From: Domibacillus antri
GTDB lineage: Bacteria; Bacillota; Bacilli; Bacillales; Domibacillaceae
Length of the DNA: 64,000 bases
Assembly: GCF_001936625.1 (NCBI RefSeq)
Contig: NZ_MSDU01000014.1
Location: forward strand, 62,001-126,000
Direction of reading: 5' to 3'
Positions 17,759-28,254 of the stretch are shown here, one piece after another (position 1 is the stretch's first letter; every line of letters begins with the position of its first letter). Below the pieces are notes generated by a model. The model searched no databases. It was not told the origin of the DNA and worked only from the letters and a program-made list of their open reading frames with translations. A program made the translations under genes and the position numbers.

Positions 17759-19330
17759 CTATTCCTCAGACAGCCATGTACGCAGCAGTTTTGCAAATTC
17801 TTCCGGCTTTTCTTTTGCCATTTTTTCGAGCTGTTTACGACGTGCACTGCCTTCTGTTTCTGTTAAAATATCTTCTATTTCTTCGACTAGCTCTTCTTCA
17901 TAGTCTTCCTCTTCTTCCTCACGTCGTCTTCGAATCATGAAGAAAACGAGAACTGCAATGATCAGGAGAAGAACGCCGCCGATAACGTATACCCACCAAG
18001 GGATAACAGGACCTGTGTTTTCTTCAAAAGTTATTTTTCCATTAAGCGGCTGAACAGAAATAGCGATCTTTTCTCCCAGCGCTTGATCAGTCAAATCCGT
18101 ATTATAGCTTTCATCAATGGAAGTCCGCACAATTGTACCCAGCATTTGCTGAATGTCTTCTACACTTTGATCAGGCATTGAATTAGGATCGTCTGCCGTT
18201 GGCGGTTCGACCATTACTTGAATGCCCAGATCGCGAATTTTATACGGACTCTCCGTAATTTCACGTCGTATGCGGTTCACTTCGTTGTTAATTGTTTCTT
18301 CGTTTCGTTCATAATCGCCCGTACCCGTTGCGCCTTCGAGATAAGTTGTTGTGTCTGCCGGATCTTCAGCTTGCGGAATGCCTCCAGCACCAGCTGCATC
18401 GCCTGTATATGTTTCAGTAATGCGCTGAGCACTGATCTGAATGCCTTCCATATTTTCTTCATCAACAGGTTCAACTAGGTTTTCTTCCCGGTTTTCTTGG
18501 GTAAAGTCTACATCCGCTGTTACGGAAACAACCACTTTTTCCTGACCCATTAATGTACCAAGCATGCTTTGAACCTGACGTTGTATATCACGTTCAATTT
18601 GTTTTTTAACCGCCATTTGCTGCGTGTAAGCATCGCCTGCAAAAGATCCGCTGCTATTTTGCAAATCAAAATACTCAAAGTTTTGATTCATAATGACGAT
18701 ATTTTCTACAGGAAGGTTTGGAACACTTTTTGACACTAAGTGATAAAGAGATTTTATTTGTTTTTCATTAAATTGATAGCCAGGCTCTGTATTTAAAACG
18801 ACAGAGGCCGAAGCCTGCTCCGCTTCTTCCGTTACAAAAATCTGCTCTTGAGGCAAATTAATCATGACATTGGCGTTTTTCACACCATCAATGTTTTGAA
18901 TAAGGGACGCAAGCTCAGTCTGCATGGCATCAAGCTTCAGTACATTAAATTCATTATCCGTCATCCCAAAACCAGCATTTTGGCTAAAGAAACTGTAATC
19001 AATCGAGCCGGATTGCGGCAGTCCTTCCGCCGCAAGATCTACTTTGAGGGCATCGACAGATTCTTCAGGAACGAGAATGCCTGTACCGCCATCTGTGATT
19101 TCATAAGCAACGCCACGGCCATCCAAATTTTCTTTCACAGCCCCAATTTCTGAAGGTGAAAGCTCGCTGTATAAAGGGGCCATGGTTGTTCTTGTTGAAA
19201 AAAAGACAACAAGTGAAAGTGCGATGACAAAAAAAGCAAACACCCCGGCACCAAGCACTTTTTGTTTCTTTGAACGGCTGTTCCAATATTCTTTTATTTT
19301 AGCTAGCTGTTGTTTTATATTCTCGTTCAT
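17759..19330 (-). CDS. fliF: Flagellar MS-ring protein FliF
   Basis: 523 residues. One membrane segment near residues 27-47 and another near 445-465 bracket the periplasmic ring-building domains, which contain ENIVIMNQNFEYFDL and EKVVVSVTADVDFTQENR. The cytoplasmic tail ends KEKPEEFAKLLRTWLSEE, the FliG-binding helix. FliF is the first ring to assemble and the base for rod and export gate. Length and order (fliE upstream, fliG downstream) are standard. Confidence 0.98.
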   Translation of the reverse strand: MNENIKQQLAKIKEYWNSRSKKQKVLGAGVFAFFVIALSLVVFFSTRTTMAPLYSELSPSEIGAVKENLDGRGVAYEITDGGTGILVPEESVDALKVDLAAEGLPQSGSIDYSFFSQNAGFGMTDNEFNVLKLDAMQTELASLIQNIDGVKNANVMINLPQEQIFVTEEAEQASASVVLNTEPGYQFNEKQIKSLYHLVSKSVPNLPVENIVIMNQNFEYFDLQNSSGSFAGDAYTQQMAVKKQIERDIQRQVQSMLGTLMGQEKVVVSVTADVDFTQENREENLVEPVDEENMEGIQISAQRITETYTGDAAGAGGIPQAEDPADTTTYLEGATGTGDYERNEETINNEVNRIRREITESPYKIRDLGIQVMVEPPTADDPNSMPDQSVEDIQQMLGTIVRTSIDESYNTDLTDQALGEKIAISVQPLNGKITFEENTGPVIPWWVYVIGGVLLLIIAVLVFFMIRRRREEEEEDYEEELVEEIEDILTETEGSARRKQLEKMAKEKPEEFAKLLRTWLSEE

Positions 19331-19367
19331 TCCTATCCCCCGGTTGCCTCATTGCCCTGCGAATGAT

Positions 19368-19673
19368 TTAAATTTGCATGCGCATAATTTCTTGATATGC
19401 CTCAACGGCTTTATTCCGCACTTCCAATGTTAACTGCATCGTAATGCCTGATTTTTGAGCGGCCGCCATTACTTGATGAATATCGACATTTTCACCGTTG
19501 ATCATTTTTGTTGTCAGCGCATTCGATTCAGCTTCGTTTTTCATCACATCATTGAGTGAATTTTTCAAAAAATCAGCAAACTTTTGCTGTCCTTCATACG
19601 GTGTGGCAGCTTTTTTTATGCCTCCAGTTTGAGCAAACGACGGGGAAACCGCGGATAATGATTCAATTGCCAT
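19368..19673 (-). CDS. fliE: Flagellar hook-basal body protein FliE
   Basis: 101 residues, with the family's KFADFLKNSLNDVMKNEAES core and the C-terminal MQLTLEVRNKAVEAYQEIMR. FliE connects the MS ring to the proximal rod and is one of the first exported subunits. It lies between flgC and fliF. Confidence 0.96.
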   Translation of the reverse strand: MAIESLSAVSPSFAQTGGIKKAATPYEGQQKFADFLKNSLNDVMKNEAESNALTTKMINGENVDIHQVMAAAQKSGITMQLTLEVRNKAVEAYQEIMRMQI

Positions 19674-19686
19674 TCATATTCTCTCC

Positions 19687-20133
19687 TTATTTTCCAATTT
19701 CAAGCGCTTTTGTCATCATCGCTTTGGAAGCGTTAAATACTGTTACATTCGCCTCATACGAGCGGGTCGCACTCATTAAATCAACCATTTCACGAAGAGG
19801 ATCTACATTTGGCATGTTCACAAATCCATCTTCGTTTGCATCAGGATGCTCCGGATCATAAACTAATTTATTTGGCGTTTCAGTATCCTCAACAATTCTT
19901 GTGACCTTTACACCATTACCGGCTTTTTGCTGGTTTGCCGCCATACTTAAAAATGAAGCAAAAGAGCCACCTCTCGGCTGTAGAACAACAGATTTTCTTT
20001 GATATGGCTGCCATTCGCCATCCACCAGCTTTGCGCGAGTAGAATCGACATTTGCCATATTAGAGGAAATCACATCCATGCGCAAACGCTGGGCGGTCAA
20101 AGCGGAAGCAGTAATATTCATTCCATTAAACAT
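19687..20133 (-). CDS. flgC: Flagellar proximal rod protein FlgC
   Basis: 148 residues, with the N-terminal rod signature ITASALTAQRLRMDVISSNM and ANVDSTRA, and a C-terminal helix MVDLMSATRSYEANVTVFNA typical of rod proteins. FlgC builds the proximal rod with FlgB. It starts 2 bases after the flgB stop. Confidence 0.97.
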   Translation of the reverse strand: MFNGMNITASALTAQRLRMDVISSNMANVDSTRAKLVDGEWQPYQRKSVVLQPRGGSFASFLSMAANQQKAGNGVKVTRIVEDTETPNKLVYDPEHPDANEDGFVNMPNVDPLREMVDLMSATRSYEANVTVFNASKAMMTKALEIGK

Positions 20134-20135
20134 GT

Positions 20136-20522
20136 TTATCTGCCTCCTTTAATCACATTCGTTAACGATGAAAACTTCGAGCTAAGACGATCTGCCAACG
20201 CATTGTAATAAAGTTGATTCGTTGCAAGATCTGACATTTCTTTATCAATGTCCACACTATTTCCGTTTTCATTATAAGACATATTTCTTTTTATAAGAAT
20301 ATTTTTATTTTGTGGATCATCAAACTGAAAATGCCGTATATCTGTCCGATTCGCCTGCAAAGCGCTAACGGCATCTGAAAAAACGTTTTTAAAGCTCGCT
20401 TCTTGTGATTTATAATTCGGTGTATCAGCGTTCGCAATATTGTTGGCAATCGTTTTTTGCTGAAGAGCAGCGTAATCCAAGCCTCGCTCCAGAGAGGTAA
20501 TAGAGTCTGAAAATAGCTTCAA
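20136..20522 (-). CDS. flgB: Flagellar proximal rod protein FlgB
   Basis: 128 residues. The N-terminus has LERGLDYAALQQKTIANNIA and NADTPNYKS, the rod signature; the C-terminus has NSVDIDKEMSDLATNQLYYN. It is the first gene of the fla/che operon. The start is TTG at 20522, preceded by GGAG at nine bases; no ATG fits. A SigA-type promoter lies about 160 bases upstream, after the codY terminator. Confidence 0.96.
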   Translation of the reverse strand: MKLFSDSITSLERGLDYAALQQKTIANNIANADTPNYKSQEASFKNVFSDAVSALQANRTDIRHFQFDDPQNKNILIKRNMSYNENGNSVDIDKEMSDLATNQLYYNALADRLSSKFSSLTNVIKGGR

Positions 20523-20684
20523 TATTAATCACTCCATCTATAAAAGTTCCACTGTTAAATCAACCATTCTCTAAGAAATATAACATAAAAGTTATTTTTC
20601 GACACGATACTTTACAAAATTAACATTAATTTTTAAAAAACCCTCATTTTTCTCATGTTTTGTCATATATTTGTTTATTTTCTT

Positions 20685-20713
20685 ATTATACATATACTCC
20701 CATCATATCTCAA
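20685..20713 (-). promoter_or_regulatory. SigA-type promoter of the fla/che operon
   Basis: On the minus strand -35 TTGAGA (20713-20708) and -10 TATAAT (20690-20685) are separated by 17 bases. It lies between the codY terminator and flgB, leaving an AT-rich leader of about 160 bases. In B. subtilis the operon has a SigA promoter and SigD promoters here. I see no convincing SigD box, and only a weak CodY-like sequence (20607-20621, about 10 of 15 positions) in the leader. Confidence 0.75.
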
Positions 20714-20726
20714 AATATTTTTCAAC

Positions 20727-20759
20727 AAAAAAACCGGAAGAACAAAACGTTCTTCCGGT
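20727..20759 (-). terminator. Rho-independent terminator of the xerC-hslVU-codY unit
   Basis: Stem arms ACCGGAAGAAC and GTTCTTCCGGT (20733-20759) pair perfectly over 11 bp around a 5-base loop and are followed on the minus strand by a run of T. It starts 14 bases after the codY stop. Confidence 0.93.
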
Positions 20760-20772
20760 GTACTTCTGCCTG

Positions 20773-21552
20773 TTAATTTGATTTCAATTTTTCCAATTCC
20801 ATCAAAAATTTATCATTTAACACTTTAATATACGTTCCTTTCATCCCAAGGGAACGGGACTCGATCACGCCTGCGCTTTCCAGCTTGCGAAGTGCATTCA
20901 CGATAACAGAGCGTGTAATCCCTACACGGTCTGCGATTTTGGACGCAACGAGCAGTCCTTCCTTGCCGTCAAGCTCTTCAAAAATATGTTCAATGGCTTC
21001 AAGTTCGCTGTAAGAAAGTGAGCTGATCGCCATTTGAACAACGGCTTTACTGCGCGCTTCTTCCTGCATTTCCTCCGCTTTTTCACGAAGAATTTCCATA
21101 CCGACAACCGTTGCGCCATATTCCGCCAAAATAAGATCGTCATCGTGGAATTGTTCTTCCAAACGGGCAAGGACAAGTGTTCCGAGCCGCTCCCCCGCAC
21201 CAACGATTGGTACAATGGTCGTTAAACCATTTTGAAATAATTCTTTGTTTTCAACAGGGAATGCTGTGTATTCACTGTTTACATCAAGGTTTGAGGATGT
21301 TTCAGTCAAATTGAATAAATTTTTTGTATACTGCTCCGGGAACTGGCGTTCAACGAGCATTTGTTTCATCCGGTCATTTTCAATCTGCTGGTTGACGCCA
21401 AATCCAAGCAGCTTGCCGCGTCGGCTGAGAACAAAAATGTTCGCTTCAATTACTTCTGAGAGCGATTCAGCCATTTCTTTAAAATTGACCGTTTTACCTG
21501 CCGCATTTTGCAGCATTTTGTTTATTTTTCTAGTTTTATCTAAAAGATTCAT
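20773..21552 (-). CDS. codY: Global GTP/branched-chain amino acid-sensing repressor CodY
   Basis: 259 residues, the exact family length. The N-terminal GAF domain begins [20 protein letters not shown] and includes [20 protein letters not shown], and the C-terminal winged helix (about 200-240) has [20 protein letters not shown]. CodY represses many genes when GTP and Ile/Leu/Val are plentiful. It is last in the xerC-hslV-hslU-codY operon and directly upstream of the fla/che promoter, as in B. subtilis. Confidence 0.98.
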   Translation of the reverse strand: MNLLDKTRKINKMLQNAAGKTVNFKEMAESLSEVIEANIFVLSRRGKLLGFGVNQQIENDRMKQMLVERQFPEQYTKNLFNLTETSSNLDVNSEYTAFPVENKELFQNGLTTIVPIVGAGERLGTLVLARLEEQFHDDDLILAEYGATVVGMEILREKAEEMQEEARSKAVVQMAISSLSYSELEAIEHIFEELDGKEGLLVASKIADRVGITRSVIVNALRKLESAGVIESRSLGMKGTYIKVLNDKFLMELEKLKSN

Positions 21553-21572
21553 TTCATTTTTCCTCCGTGTAC

Positions 21573-22982
21573 TTATAAAATAAATTCGCTTAAATCTTTA
21601 TTTTGTGAAATAGCGGACAGCTTGCCGTCTACGTATTGTGGTGTAATCGTAATTTGTTCAAGTGTGATATCCGGCGCTTCAAATGATAAGTCTTCCAGTA
21701 ATTTTTCCATAATTGTATGAAGGCGGCGTGCACCTATATTATCCGTCTCTCCATTGACATGAAAGGCGATCTCCGCTATGCGGCGAACCGCTTCATCTGT
21801 AAATTCAACACGGATGCCTTCTGTTGCCAGCAGCGCTTGATATTGTTTAATGAGTGCATTGTCCGGTTCAACTAAAATGCGGACAAAGTCTTCTGTTGAT
21901 AACTTTTCAAGCTCCACACGAATCGGGAACCTGCCTTGCAGCTCCGGAATTAAGTCAGAAGGTTTAGACATATGAAATGCGCCGGCCGCAATAAATAAAA
22001 TATAATCCGTCTTTACGGCTCCATATTTTGTAACAATCGTCGAGCCTTCAACAATCGGCAAAATATCGCGCTGTACGCCTTCCCGGGATACATTGGCACC
22101 GGACTGCGCACCTCCGTTTACAGCAATTTTATCGACTTCATCAATAAAAATGATGCCGGTTTGTTCCGCGCGTCTGATTGCTTCCTGCGTTACTTCATCC
22201 ATATCAATCAATTTTTGCGCTTCTTCCTGCTCCAATACTTTCCGCGCATCTTTTACCGCGAGCTTTTTCTTCTTTTTCTTCTTCGGCATTAATCCGCCCA
22301 GCGCATCCTGCATGTTCATGCCCATTTGTTCCATTCCGGACCCTTGAAACAAGTCAAACATCGATGGCGGCTGTTCTTCCACTTCAACGGTAATCACTTC
22401 ATTTTCAAGTTCACCTGCCGCCAGCTTTTCCGCAGCGACCCGCCTTTTTTCTTGAATCGACATGTCCTCAGGCAATTCATCTTGCTCCGTCTGCTGCTCT
22501 GCACTACCTCCGAACAGCATTTCAAATGGGTTTTTAACCCCGGATGCTTTTTTGCGCGACGGCACAAGCAGTTCCACAAGACGGCGGTTTGCCGCGGCTT
22601 TTGCCGGCTCAAGCACCGCCTGCATTTTTTCTTCTTTTACTAAGCGGATAGCTGTTTCAGCCAGGTCGCGCACCATTGACTCCACATCACGGCCGACATA
22701 ACCGACCTCGGTAAATTTTGTTGCCTCCACTTTAATAAACGGCGCGCCGGCCAGCTTTGCCATACGTCTTGCAATTTCCGTTTTCCCGACGCCAGTTGGA
22801 CCGATCATCAGCATGTTTTTTGGAATAACCTCGTCGCGGATGACGTCATCGAGCAGGCTTCTGCGGTATCGGTTACGCAGTGCAACGGCAACTGCTTTCT
22901 TTGCTTCTTTCTGGCCGACAATATATTGATCAAGACGCTCAACAATTTGGCGCGGCGTCATTTCCATTGCGTTACTTGTCAT
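21573..22982 (-). CDS. hslU: ATPase subunit HslU (ClpY) of the HslUV protease
   Basis: 469 residues from ATG 22982. The N-terminus has [20 protein letters not shown]. The Walker A motif is [20 protein letters not shown] near residue 60, Walker [12 protein letters not shown] near 275. The I-domain between them holds a Lys-rich stretch (PKKKKKKK). The C-terminus ends DLSEFIL, the tail that inserts into HslV. HslU unfolds substrates and feeds them to HslV. ATGs at 22985 and 22982 both fit the GAGGAG ribosome binding site; the frame overlaps the end of hslV. Confidence 0.97.
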   Translation of the reverse strand: MTSNAMEMTPRQIVERLDQYIVGQKEAKKAVAVALRNRYRRSLLDDVIRDEVIPKNMLMIGPTGVGKTEIARRMAKLAGAPFIKVEATKFTEVGYVGRDVESMVRDLAETAIRLVKEEKMQAVLEPAKAAANRRLVELLVPSRKKASGVKNPFEMLFGGSAEQQTEQDELPEDMSIQEKRRVAAEKLAAGELENEVITVEVEEQPPSMFDLFQGSGMEQMGMNMQDALGGLMPKKKKKKKLAVKDARKVLEQEEAQKLIDMDEVTQEAIRRAEQTGIIFIDEVDKIAVNGGAQSGANVSREGVQRDILPIVEGSTIVTKYGAVKTDYILFIAAGAFHMSKPSDLIPELQGRFPIRVELEKLSTEDFVRILVEPDNALIKQYQALLATEGIRVEFTDEAVRRIAEIAFHVNGETDNIGARRLHTIMEKLLEDLSFEAPDITLEQITITPQYVDGKLSAISQNKDLSEFIL

Positions 22983-22993
22983 CATTCCACTCC

Positions 22994-23536
22994 TCACTGC
23001 AGTTCTTCTACAACAATGTTATGGTTTGTGTATACGCATATATCCGCCGCTGTCTTCAACGATGCTTCAGCGATTTCGAATGCGGACAAATGAGGCGCAT
23101 ACTGCTTTAACGCTCTTCCTGCTGATAAAGCATAATTACCGCCTGAGCCGATCGCTAAAATCCCATCATCCGGTTCTATGACTTCACCGGTACCGGAAAT
23201 AAGCAGCAAATGCTGTTTATCCATCACGATAAGCATAGCCTCCAAACGGCGAAGCATTTTATCCGATCGCCATTCTTTTGCAAGTTCAACCGCTGCCCTT
23301 TGCAAATTTCCGCTGTATTCCTGCAGTCTCTTTTCAAAGAGTTCAAACAATGTGAACGCGTCGGCAACCGATCCGGCAAAGCCGGCGATCACTTTTCCGT
23401 TAAAAAGCCGTCTTACTTTTTTCGCTGTATGTTTCATGACAACGGCATTGCCGAATGTCACCTGACCGTCTCCTGACATGGCGGATGAACCATTATGCTT
23501 CACAGCAAAAATGGTTGTAGCATGAAATTGTTCCAT
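22994..23536 (-). CDS. hslV: Peptidase subunit HslV (ClpQ) of the HslUV protease
   Basis: 180 residues, with the N-terminal-nucleophile hydrolase core [20 protein letters not shown] and [20 protein letters not shown]. The protein begins [12 protein letters not shown], so the conserved Thr-Thr pair is at positions 7-8 after a six-residue leader. B. subtilis ClpQ (CodW) begins with Met-Ser-Ser and has been reported as an N-terminal serine protease; that Ser is replaced here by Glu-Gln. The start is firm: AAAGGAGAG lies 7 bases before the only ATG. Confidence 0.96.
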   Translation of the reverse strand: MEQFHATTIFAVKHNGSSAMSGDGQVTFGNAVVMKHTAKKVRRLFNGKVIAGFAGSVADAFTLFELFEKRLQEYSGNLQRAAVELAKEWRSDKMLRRLEAMLIVMDKQHLLLISGTGEVIEPDDGILAIGSGGNYALSAGRALKQYAPHLSAFEIAEASLKTAADICVYTNHNIVVEELQ

Positions 23537-23549
23537 TGATTTCTCTCCT

Positions 23550-24449
23550 TTATGCCCGCGGATGGTGTTTCATATACGTTTTTTGTAAATGTTCTTTCGT
23601 GACATGCGTATACATTTGCGTCGATGACAAACTCGTATGTCCAAGCAGTTCCTGAACCGTCCGCATGTCCGCTCCATTGTTTAATAAATGGGTGGCAAAT
23701 GTATGGCGCAGCATATGCGGATGAATCTTACCCGATAAGGATGCTTTTTCAATCAATTCCGTTAAAATGTGACGAACCCCCCGTACAGTTAAAGGACCTC
23801 CTCGGTAATTTACAAACAACATGGAATGATTGGCGTTTTTCATTAATGTTGGACGACTCAACTCTACATAGCTTTGCACGGCTTCAGCCGCAAAGCTCCC
23901 GAATGGAACATAACGTTCTTTTCCGCCTTTTCCGCGCACGAGAATGATACCGAGATCGATGTCTATATCCGTGAGTGTAAGTCCCGTGCACTCACTTACA
24001 CGAATGCCGGTTCCATACATAAGTTCAAGCAATGCTTTATTTCGAATAGACAGAGCATCCGTTTCCTGAACGGTTTCAAACAATTCCCTCATCTCTTCTT
24101 CATAAAAAAAAGAAGGGAGTTTTTTCGTTCCTTTCGGCCGGTGCACGATTAAAAAAGGATTTTCCATCACAATCTCTTCCCTCATTAAAAAGCGGTAAAA
24201 ACCCCGGAGCGCTGAAATTTTTCGCGAAACAGAGGCGCGGGCCATTTTTTGTGCATGAAGCCCGGTTAAGTAAAGGCGGGCATCTTGATGGGTAACATCC
24301 TCAACTTTTTTAATATGCTGTTCATTCATAAACATAAAAAATTGCTCCAGGTCATCACGATAATTTTTGATCGTGTGTACAGAGCTGTTTTTTTCTATCT
24401 GCAAATAAGCAAAATAAGAATGTGTATAATTATTGAAAAGTTTTGACAT
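23550..24449 (-). CDS. xerC: Tyrosine recombinase XerC (CodV), chromosome dimer resolution
   Basis: 299 residues. The N-terminal SAM-like DNA-binding domain has [20 protein letters not shown]. The catalytic domain has Arg in [12 protein letters not shown] (near 148), Lys in [24 protein letters not shown] (near 240), [11 protein letters not shown], and Tyr in [10 protein letters not shown] (near 275). This is the full set of tyrosine recombinase residues. With a RipX/XerD partner it resolves chromosome dimers at dif. It is first in the operon with hslV, hslU and codY, and an extended -10 promoter lies directly upstream. Confidence 0.97.
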   Translation of the reverse strand: MSKLFNNYTHSYFAYLQIEKNSSVHTIKNYRDDLEQFFMFMNEQHIKKVEDVTHQDARLYLTGLHAQKMARASVSRKISALRGFYRFLMREEIVMENPFLIVHRPKGTKKLPSFFYEEEMRELFETVQETDALSIRNKALLELMYGTGIRVSECTGLTLTDIDIDLGIILVRGKGGKERYVPFGSFAAEAVQSYVELSRPTLMKNANHSMLFVNYRGGPLTVRGVRHILTELIEKASLSGKIHPHMLRHTFATHLLNNGADMRTVQELLGHTSLSSTQMYTHVTKEHLQKTYMKHHPRA

Positions 24450-24475
24450 TTTACCACCTCAGAAAGGGCTACTAA

Positions 24476-24504
24476 ATGATAACACATGCCAGCAGCCCTT
24501 GCAA
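24476..24504 (-). promoter_or_regulatory. SigA-type promoter of xerC-hslVU-codY
   Basis: -35 TTGCAA (24504-24499), 17-base spacer, -10 TATCAT (24481-24476) preceded by TGT (extended -10). It sits in the 61-base gap between trmFO and xerC, so the protease/CodY unit can be transcribed apart from trmFO. I see no terminator after trmFO. Confidence 0.7.
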
Positions 24505-24510
24505 GAAAGT

Positions 24511-25815
24511 TTACAAACTTTTCGAAAAAGTTTGAATTGTTTCTAAAGCACGTTCAGCGAGCGCTTCATACCGCTCTTTTTTACTCTTTATTTTCACCGG
24601 AAGAGCAGGGAATAAACCAAAATTCGCATTCATTGGCTGAAAATTATCCGCCGCTGCATGTGTAATGTAGTGAGCCATTCCGCCGATCGCTGTTTCCGCC
24701 GGTGCCGTCACCGGTTCTTGGCCCATTGCAAGACGCGCCGCATTAATACCCGCCATCAAGCCGCTTGCCGCTGACTCGACATAACCTTCTACACCCGTCA
24801 TTTGTCCGGCGAAAAACAAATCAGGCCGGTCTTTCAATTGATAGGTTGGCAGCAATGCCTTCGGAGAATTAATAAAGGTATTGCGGTGCATAACGCCGTA
24901 ACGGACAATTTCTGCATTCTCAAGCCCCGGAATCAGCTGCAAGACTTCCTTTTGAGGACCCCATTTTAAATGTGTCTGAAATCCGACAATGTTATAAAGG
25001 GTGCCCGCTGCATTATCTTGCCGAAGCTGGACAACCGCATATGGGCGCTTGCCTGTACGTGGATCTTCAAGACCAACCGGTTTCATCGGACCAAACAGCA
25101 TTGTTTTTTTTCCGCGGCTCGCCATCACTTCAATCGGCATGCAGCCCTCAAAGAAGATCTCTTTCTCAAACTCTTTTAACGGCACCGTTTCAGCAGCGAT
25201 CAGCGCTTCATAAAAACGGTTAAACTCCTCTTCATTCATCGGACAGTTTAAATACGCTGCCTCCCCTTTATCGTATCTTGATTTCAAATACACGATATCC
25301 ATATTGATGCTGTCTTTTTCAATAATTGGGGCAGCCGCATCATAAAAATACAGGTAGTCTTCACCTGTTAATGCCTGAATTTTTTCCGCTAATCCTTTCG
25401 TTGTCAGCGGACCTGTGGCAATGACCGTGATGCCTTCAGGAATATCTGTCACTTCTTCATTTATAACAGTTACGTTCGGATGGTTTTTCACCCGTTCTGT
25501 TACGTGTCCGGCAAATTCATGACGGTCCACCGCCAGCGCACCGCCAGCCGGAACAGCACACGCATCAGCCGAGCTGATAATAACTGAATTCAGCCGGCGC
25601 ATTTCTTCTTTTAATACGCCGACAGCATTCGTTAAACCGTTTGCCCGGAGTGAATTGCTGCATACGAGCTCCGCAAATTGATCTGTATGGTGAGCCGGTG
25701 TTTGTTTAACCGGCCGCATTTCATATAAGTGAACGTGCAGGCCGCGCTCTGCAATTTGAAAAGCGGCTTCACTTCCCGCAAGGCCGGCGCCGATCACATT
25801 AATCTTTTGAGTCAT
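24511..25815 (-). CDS. trmFO: Folate/FAD-dependent tRNA m5U54 methyltransferase TrmFO
   Basis: 434 residues. The N-terminal dinucleotide-binding motif is [20 protein letters not shown], and the family block [20 protein letters not shown] follows. The C-terminal part has [20 protein letters not shown]. The enzyme uses methylenetetrahydrofolate and FADH2 to make ribothymidine at tRNA position 54. It is the older gid gene of the topA-gid-codV order. GCAGGAGGA lies before the ATG. Confidence 0.97.
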   Translation of the reverse strand: MTQKINVIGAGLAGSEAAFQIAERGLHVHLYEMRPVKQTPAHHTDQFAELVCSNSLRANGLTNAVGVLKEEMRRLNSVIISSADACAVPAGGALAVDRHEFAGHVTERVKNHPNVTVINEEVTDIPEGITVIATGPLTTKGLAEKIQALTGEDYLYFYDAAAPIIEKDSINMDIVYLKSRYDKGEAAYLNCPMNEEEFNRFYEALIAAETVPLKEFEKEIFFEGCMPIEVMASRGKKTMLFGPMKPVGLEDPRTGKRPYAVVQLRQDNAAGTLYNIVGFQTHLKWGPQKEVLQLIPGLENAEIVRYGVMHRNTFINSPKALLPTYQLKDRPDLFFAGQMTGVEGYVESAASGLMAGINAARLAMGQEPVTAPAETAIGGMAHYITHAAADNFQPMNANFGLFPALPVKIKSKKERYEALAERALETIQTFSKSL

Positions 25816-25913
25816 TGTTTGTTTCCTCCTGCCAGTAAAGGTACGTACCTGTATATCCCTTTAGCATTGTACACTACCTGTATTCAGAAAAAAAGAAAAA
25901 TGTTTTTCTAAAA

Positions 25914-25952
25914 TAAAAGAACTGCCTGAATCATGGTCGATCCAGACAGTTC
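25914..25952 (-). terminator. Probable terminator downstream of topA
   Basis: Inverted repeat GAACTGCCTG / CAGACAGTTC (plus-strand reading, one C-A mismatch) at about 25919-25952, followed on the minus strand by TTTTATTTT. It starts 10 bases after the topA stop and separates topA from trmFO. Confidence 0.75.
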
Positions 25953-25961
25953 CCTATGTCT

Positions 25962-28040
25962 TTATGACTGCGGCTGTTCTTTATAATCACATTCCGTACA
26001 TTGAATCTGCACGCCTTTTTTCAATTTTTTCTCGACGAGCAGCTTGCTGCATTTTGGACAGGATCTCTCAATCGGTTTATCCCATGATAAGAAATCACAT
26101 TCAGGAAACCGGTCGCACCCGAAAAAAATGCGGCGCTTTTTACTTTTTCTTTCTATTATATTACCTTCTGAACATTTCGGACATTTCACTCCGATTTCTT
26201 TGACGATCGCTTTCGTATTTCGACATTCCGGGAAGTTGCTACATGCCATAAACTTTCCGTATCGGCCCATTTTAAACACCATTTCATGGCCGCAGTTTTC
26301 GCAGTCTTCACCGGCCGGCTCGTCTTTAATTTCAACTTGTTCCATTTCTTTTTCGGCTTTTTCAAGGTGGCCTTCAAAGCTTTTGTAAAATTCATCGATG
26401 ACCGCAACCCATTCTTTCACGCCTTCTTCCACGCTGTCAAGATCCCGTTCCATCTTTACAGTGAACTCGACATCGATAATGTCAGAGAAAAATTCGACCA
26501 TTAACTCGTGCACAATGCTGCCTAGTTCAGTCGGGACAAAACGCTTATTATCAAGTGCCACATATCCGCGTTTTTGAATCGTATCAAGCGTCGGTGCGTA
26601 TGTGGACGGACGACCAATACCGAGTTCCTCCAGCGTTTTGACGAGACGCGCTTCTGTGTAGCGGGGCGGCGGCTGAGTAAAATGCTGTTTCGGATCAATC
26701 TCACCCGATTTTACACTGTCTCCTTCTTCAAGATTCGGAAGGAAGTTTTCTTTCTCTTCTTTCGCATCGTCCGAGCCTTCCACATAGACTTTCATAAAGC
26801 CTTGAAATTTTACTTTTGAACCGGTTGCCCTGAACATGACGTCTCCGTTAACAATATCGGCACTTACAGTATCCATAACCGCTGCCGCCATTTGACTGGC
26901 CACAAACCGTTCCCATATCAGTTTGTATAGACGGAGCTGATCCCGTGATAAAAATTCTTTCAGCGAGGACGGCTCCCGAAGCGTACTTGTCGGTCTGATC
27001 GCTTCATGCGCGTCCTGAGCATTCGTTTTTTTCGGTTCCTTTTTCTGTCCCTGCTCTTTTGCGTATTCTTTTCCGTATTGCGAGATAATGTACTCCTGGC
27101 TTTCCGTTTGTGCCACTTCCGATACGCGTGTTGAATCCGTTCTCATATACGTAATTAATCCGACTGTTCCTTCCTTGCCAAGATCAATTCCTTCATATAA
27201 CTGCTGCGCAAGCATCATCGTTTTTTTCGCCCGGAAATTTAACTTACGTGCGGCTTCCTGCTGTAGGGAAGAAGTTGTGAAAGGAGCAGCTGGATTACGC
27301 CGGCGTTCTTTTTTTGTGACAGAGTCGATCATAAAATCGCTGCCTTTAATAGCAGACAGAACCTGTTTCACATCTTCTTCAGATGTAAGCTTCGTTTTTT
27401 TGCCGTTCATTCCATAAAAGGATGCCTGGAATGAATCTTTCCCTTTTGTAAATTCTGCTTCAATGGTCCAGTATTCTTCCGGGATAAAGGCTTTAATTTC
27501 ATTTTCACGATCAATGATCAGCCGCAGCGCGACAGACTGAACGCGGCCGGCACTCAAGCCCTTTTTCACTTTTTTCCATAGAAGCGGGCTGATGTTATAG
27601 CCTACAAGCCTGTCTAAAATACGACGTGCCTGCTGCGCATCAACAAGGTCCATATTAATCGGCCGCGGATGCTTAAATGATTCTTTAATGGCATCTTTCG
27701 TAATTTCATTGAACACAACCCGGCAGTCTGACGACGTATCAATGTTAAGTGAGTGCGCCAGATGCCAAGCGATGGCTTCCCCTTCACGATCCGGGTCAGC
27801 TGCGAGATAGATTTTTTTTGCTTTTTTAGCGGCTGCTTTTAATTCTTTTAACACGGGGCCTTTCCCGCGAATTGTAATGTATTTTGGATCGTAGCTGTTT
27901 TTCACATCGACACCCATCTGGCTTTTCGGCAGATCGCGAACATGTCCCATGGATGCCCGAACTTTGTATTTCTTCCCGAGATAGCGCTCAATTGTTTTCG
28001 CTTTCGCCGGGGATTCCACTATAACTAAATAATCCGACAT
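25962..28040 (-). CDS. topA: DNA topoisomerase I TopA
   Basis: 692 residues. The N-terminal Toprim domain begins [20 protein letters not shown] and has the acidic motif [16 protein letters not shown]. The active-site Tyr is in [15 protein letters not shown] near residue 297. Three C-terminal Cys4 zinc modules start [35 protein letters not shown] and [16 protein letters not shown]. The enzyme relaxes negative supercoils. A TTGACA promoter precedes it, so it is transcribed separately from dprA. Confidence 0.98.
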   Translation of the reverse strand: MSDYLVIVESPAKAKTIERYLGKKYKVRASMGHVRDLPKSQMGVDVKNSYDPKYITIRGKGPVLKELKAAAKKAKKIYLAADPDREGEAIAWHLAHSLNIDTSSDCRVVFNEITKDAIKESFKHPRPINMDLVDAQQARRILDRLVGYNISPLLWKKVKKGLSAGRVQSVALRLIIDRENEIKAFIPEEYWTIEAEFTKGKDSFQASFYGMNGKKTKLTSEEDVKQVLSAIKGSDFMIDSVTKKERRRNPAAPFTTSSLQQEAARKLNFRAKKTMMLAQQLYEGIDLGKEGTVGLITYMRTDSTRVSEVAQTESQEYIISQYGKEYAKEQGQKKEPKKTNAQDAHEAIRPTSTLREPSSLKEFLSRDQLRLYKLIWERFVASQMAAAVMDTVSADIVNGDVMFRATGSKVKFQGFMKVYVEGSDDAKEEKENFLPNLEEGDSVKSGEIDPKQHFTQPPPRYTEARLVKTLEELGIGRPSTYAPTLDTIQKRGYVALDNKRFVPTELGSIVHELMVEFFSDIIDVEFTVKMERDLDSVEEGVKEWVAVIDEFYKSFEGHLEKAEKEMEQVEIKDEPAGEDCENCGHEMVFKMGRYGKFMACSNFPECRNTKAIVKEIGVKCPKCSEGNIIERKSKKRRIFFGCDRFPECDFLSWDKPIERSCPKCSKLLVEKKLKKGVQIQCTECDYKEQPQS

Positions 28041-28084
28041 AAGATAAAACCTCCCCCGAGAGGTGAAATGAATAATTAGACATA

Positions 28085-28113
28085 TTATTATGCGTACTGC
28101 CTCTGTTTGTCAA
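28085..28113 (-). promoter_or_regulatory. SigA-type promoter of topA
   Basis: -35 TTGACA (28113-28108), 17 bases, -10 TAATAA (28090-28085). The start site would lie about 40 bases before the topA ATG. A long inverted repeat (28154-28178) lies upstream of the -35. Confidence 0.7.
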
Positions 28114-28153
28114 TTGATTCTTGTGTACGCCATTCATTTTCAAGCTCTCTATG

Positions 28154-28178
28154 TTACAAAACAGGACATGTTTTGTAA
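28154..28178. repeat. Perfect 10-bp inverted repeat upstream of the topA promoter
   Basis: TTACAAAACA and TGTTTTGTAA flank a 5-base centre (ggaca). It lies 40 bases upstream of the topA -35 and 76 bases downstream of dprA. No T-run follows on either strand that would make it a clear terminator. It could be an operator or an RNA hairpin at the end of the dprA message. No known regulator site was recognised. Confidence 0.6.
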
Positions 28179-28254
28179 AAATCATTCTGTTGCAAAATTT
28201 ATATGATATTGGCAGGAATTGCAACTGTTTTTGCAAAAAGAGGGCATGAATTTT

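Noticed and set aside
20607-20621. Possible CodY box in the fla/che leader
   Set aside because: About 10 of 15 positions match AATTTTCWGAAAATT; in AT-rich DNA this is expected by chance. Left as a remark under the promoter.
20590-20625. Possible SigD promoter before flgB (TAAA followed by GTCGAAAA)
   Set aside because: The spacing is about 8 bases instead of 15 and the -10 lacks CCGATAT.
22240-22300. Poly-lysine stretch in HslU as a frameshift site
   Set aside because: The frame is intact and a Lys-rich I-domain linker is usual in Bacillus HslU.
25850-25880. GGTACGTACC palindrome in the trmFO leader as an operator
   Set aside because: Only 10 bp, no matching known site, and the region is otherwise an ordinary leader.
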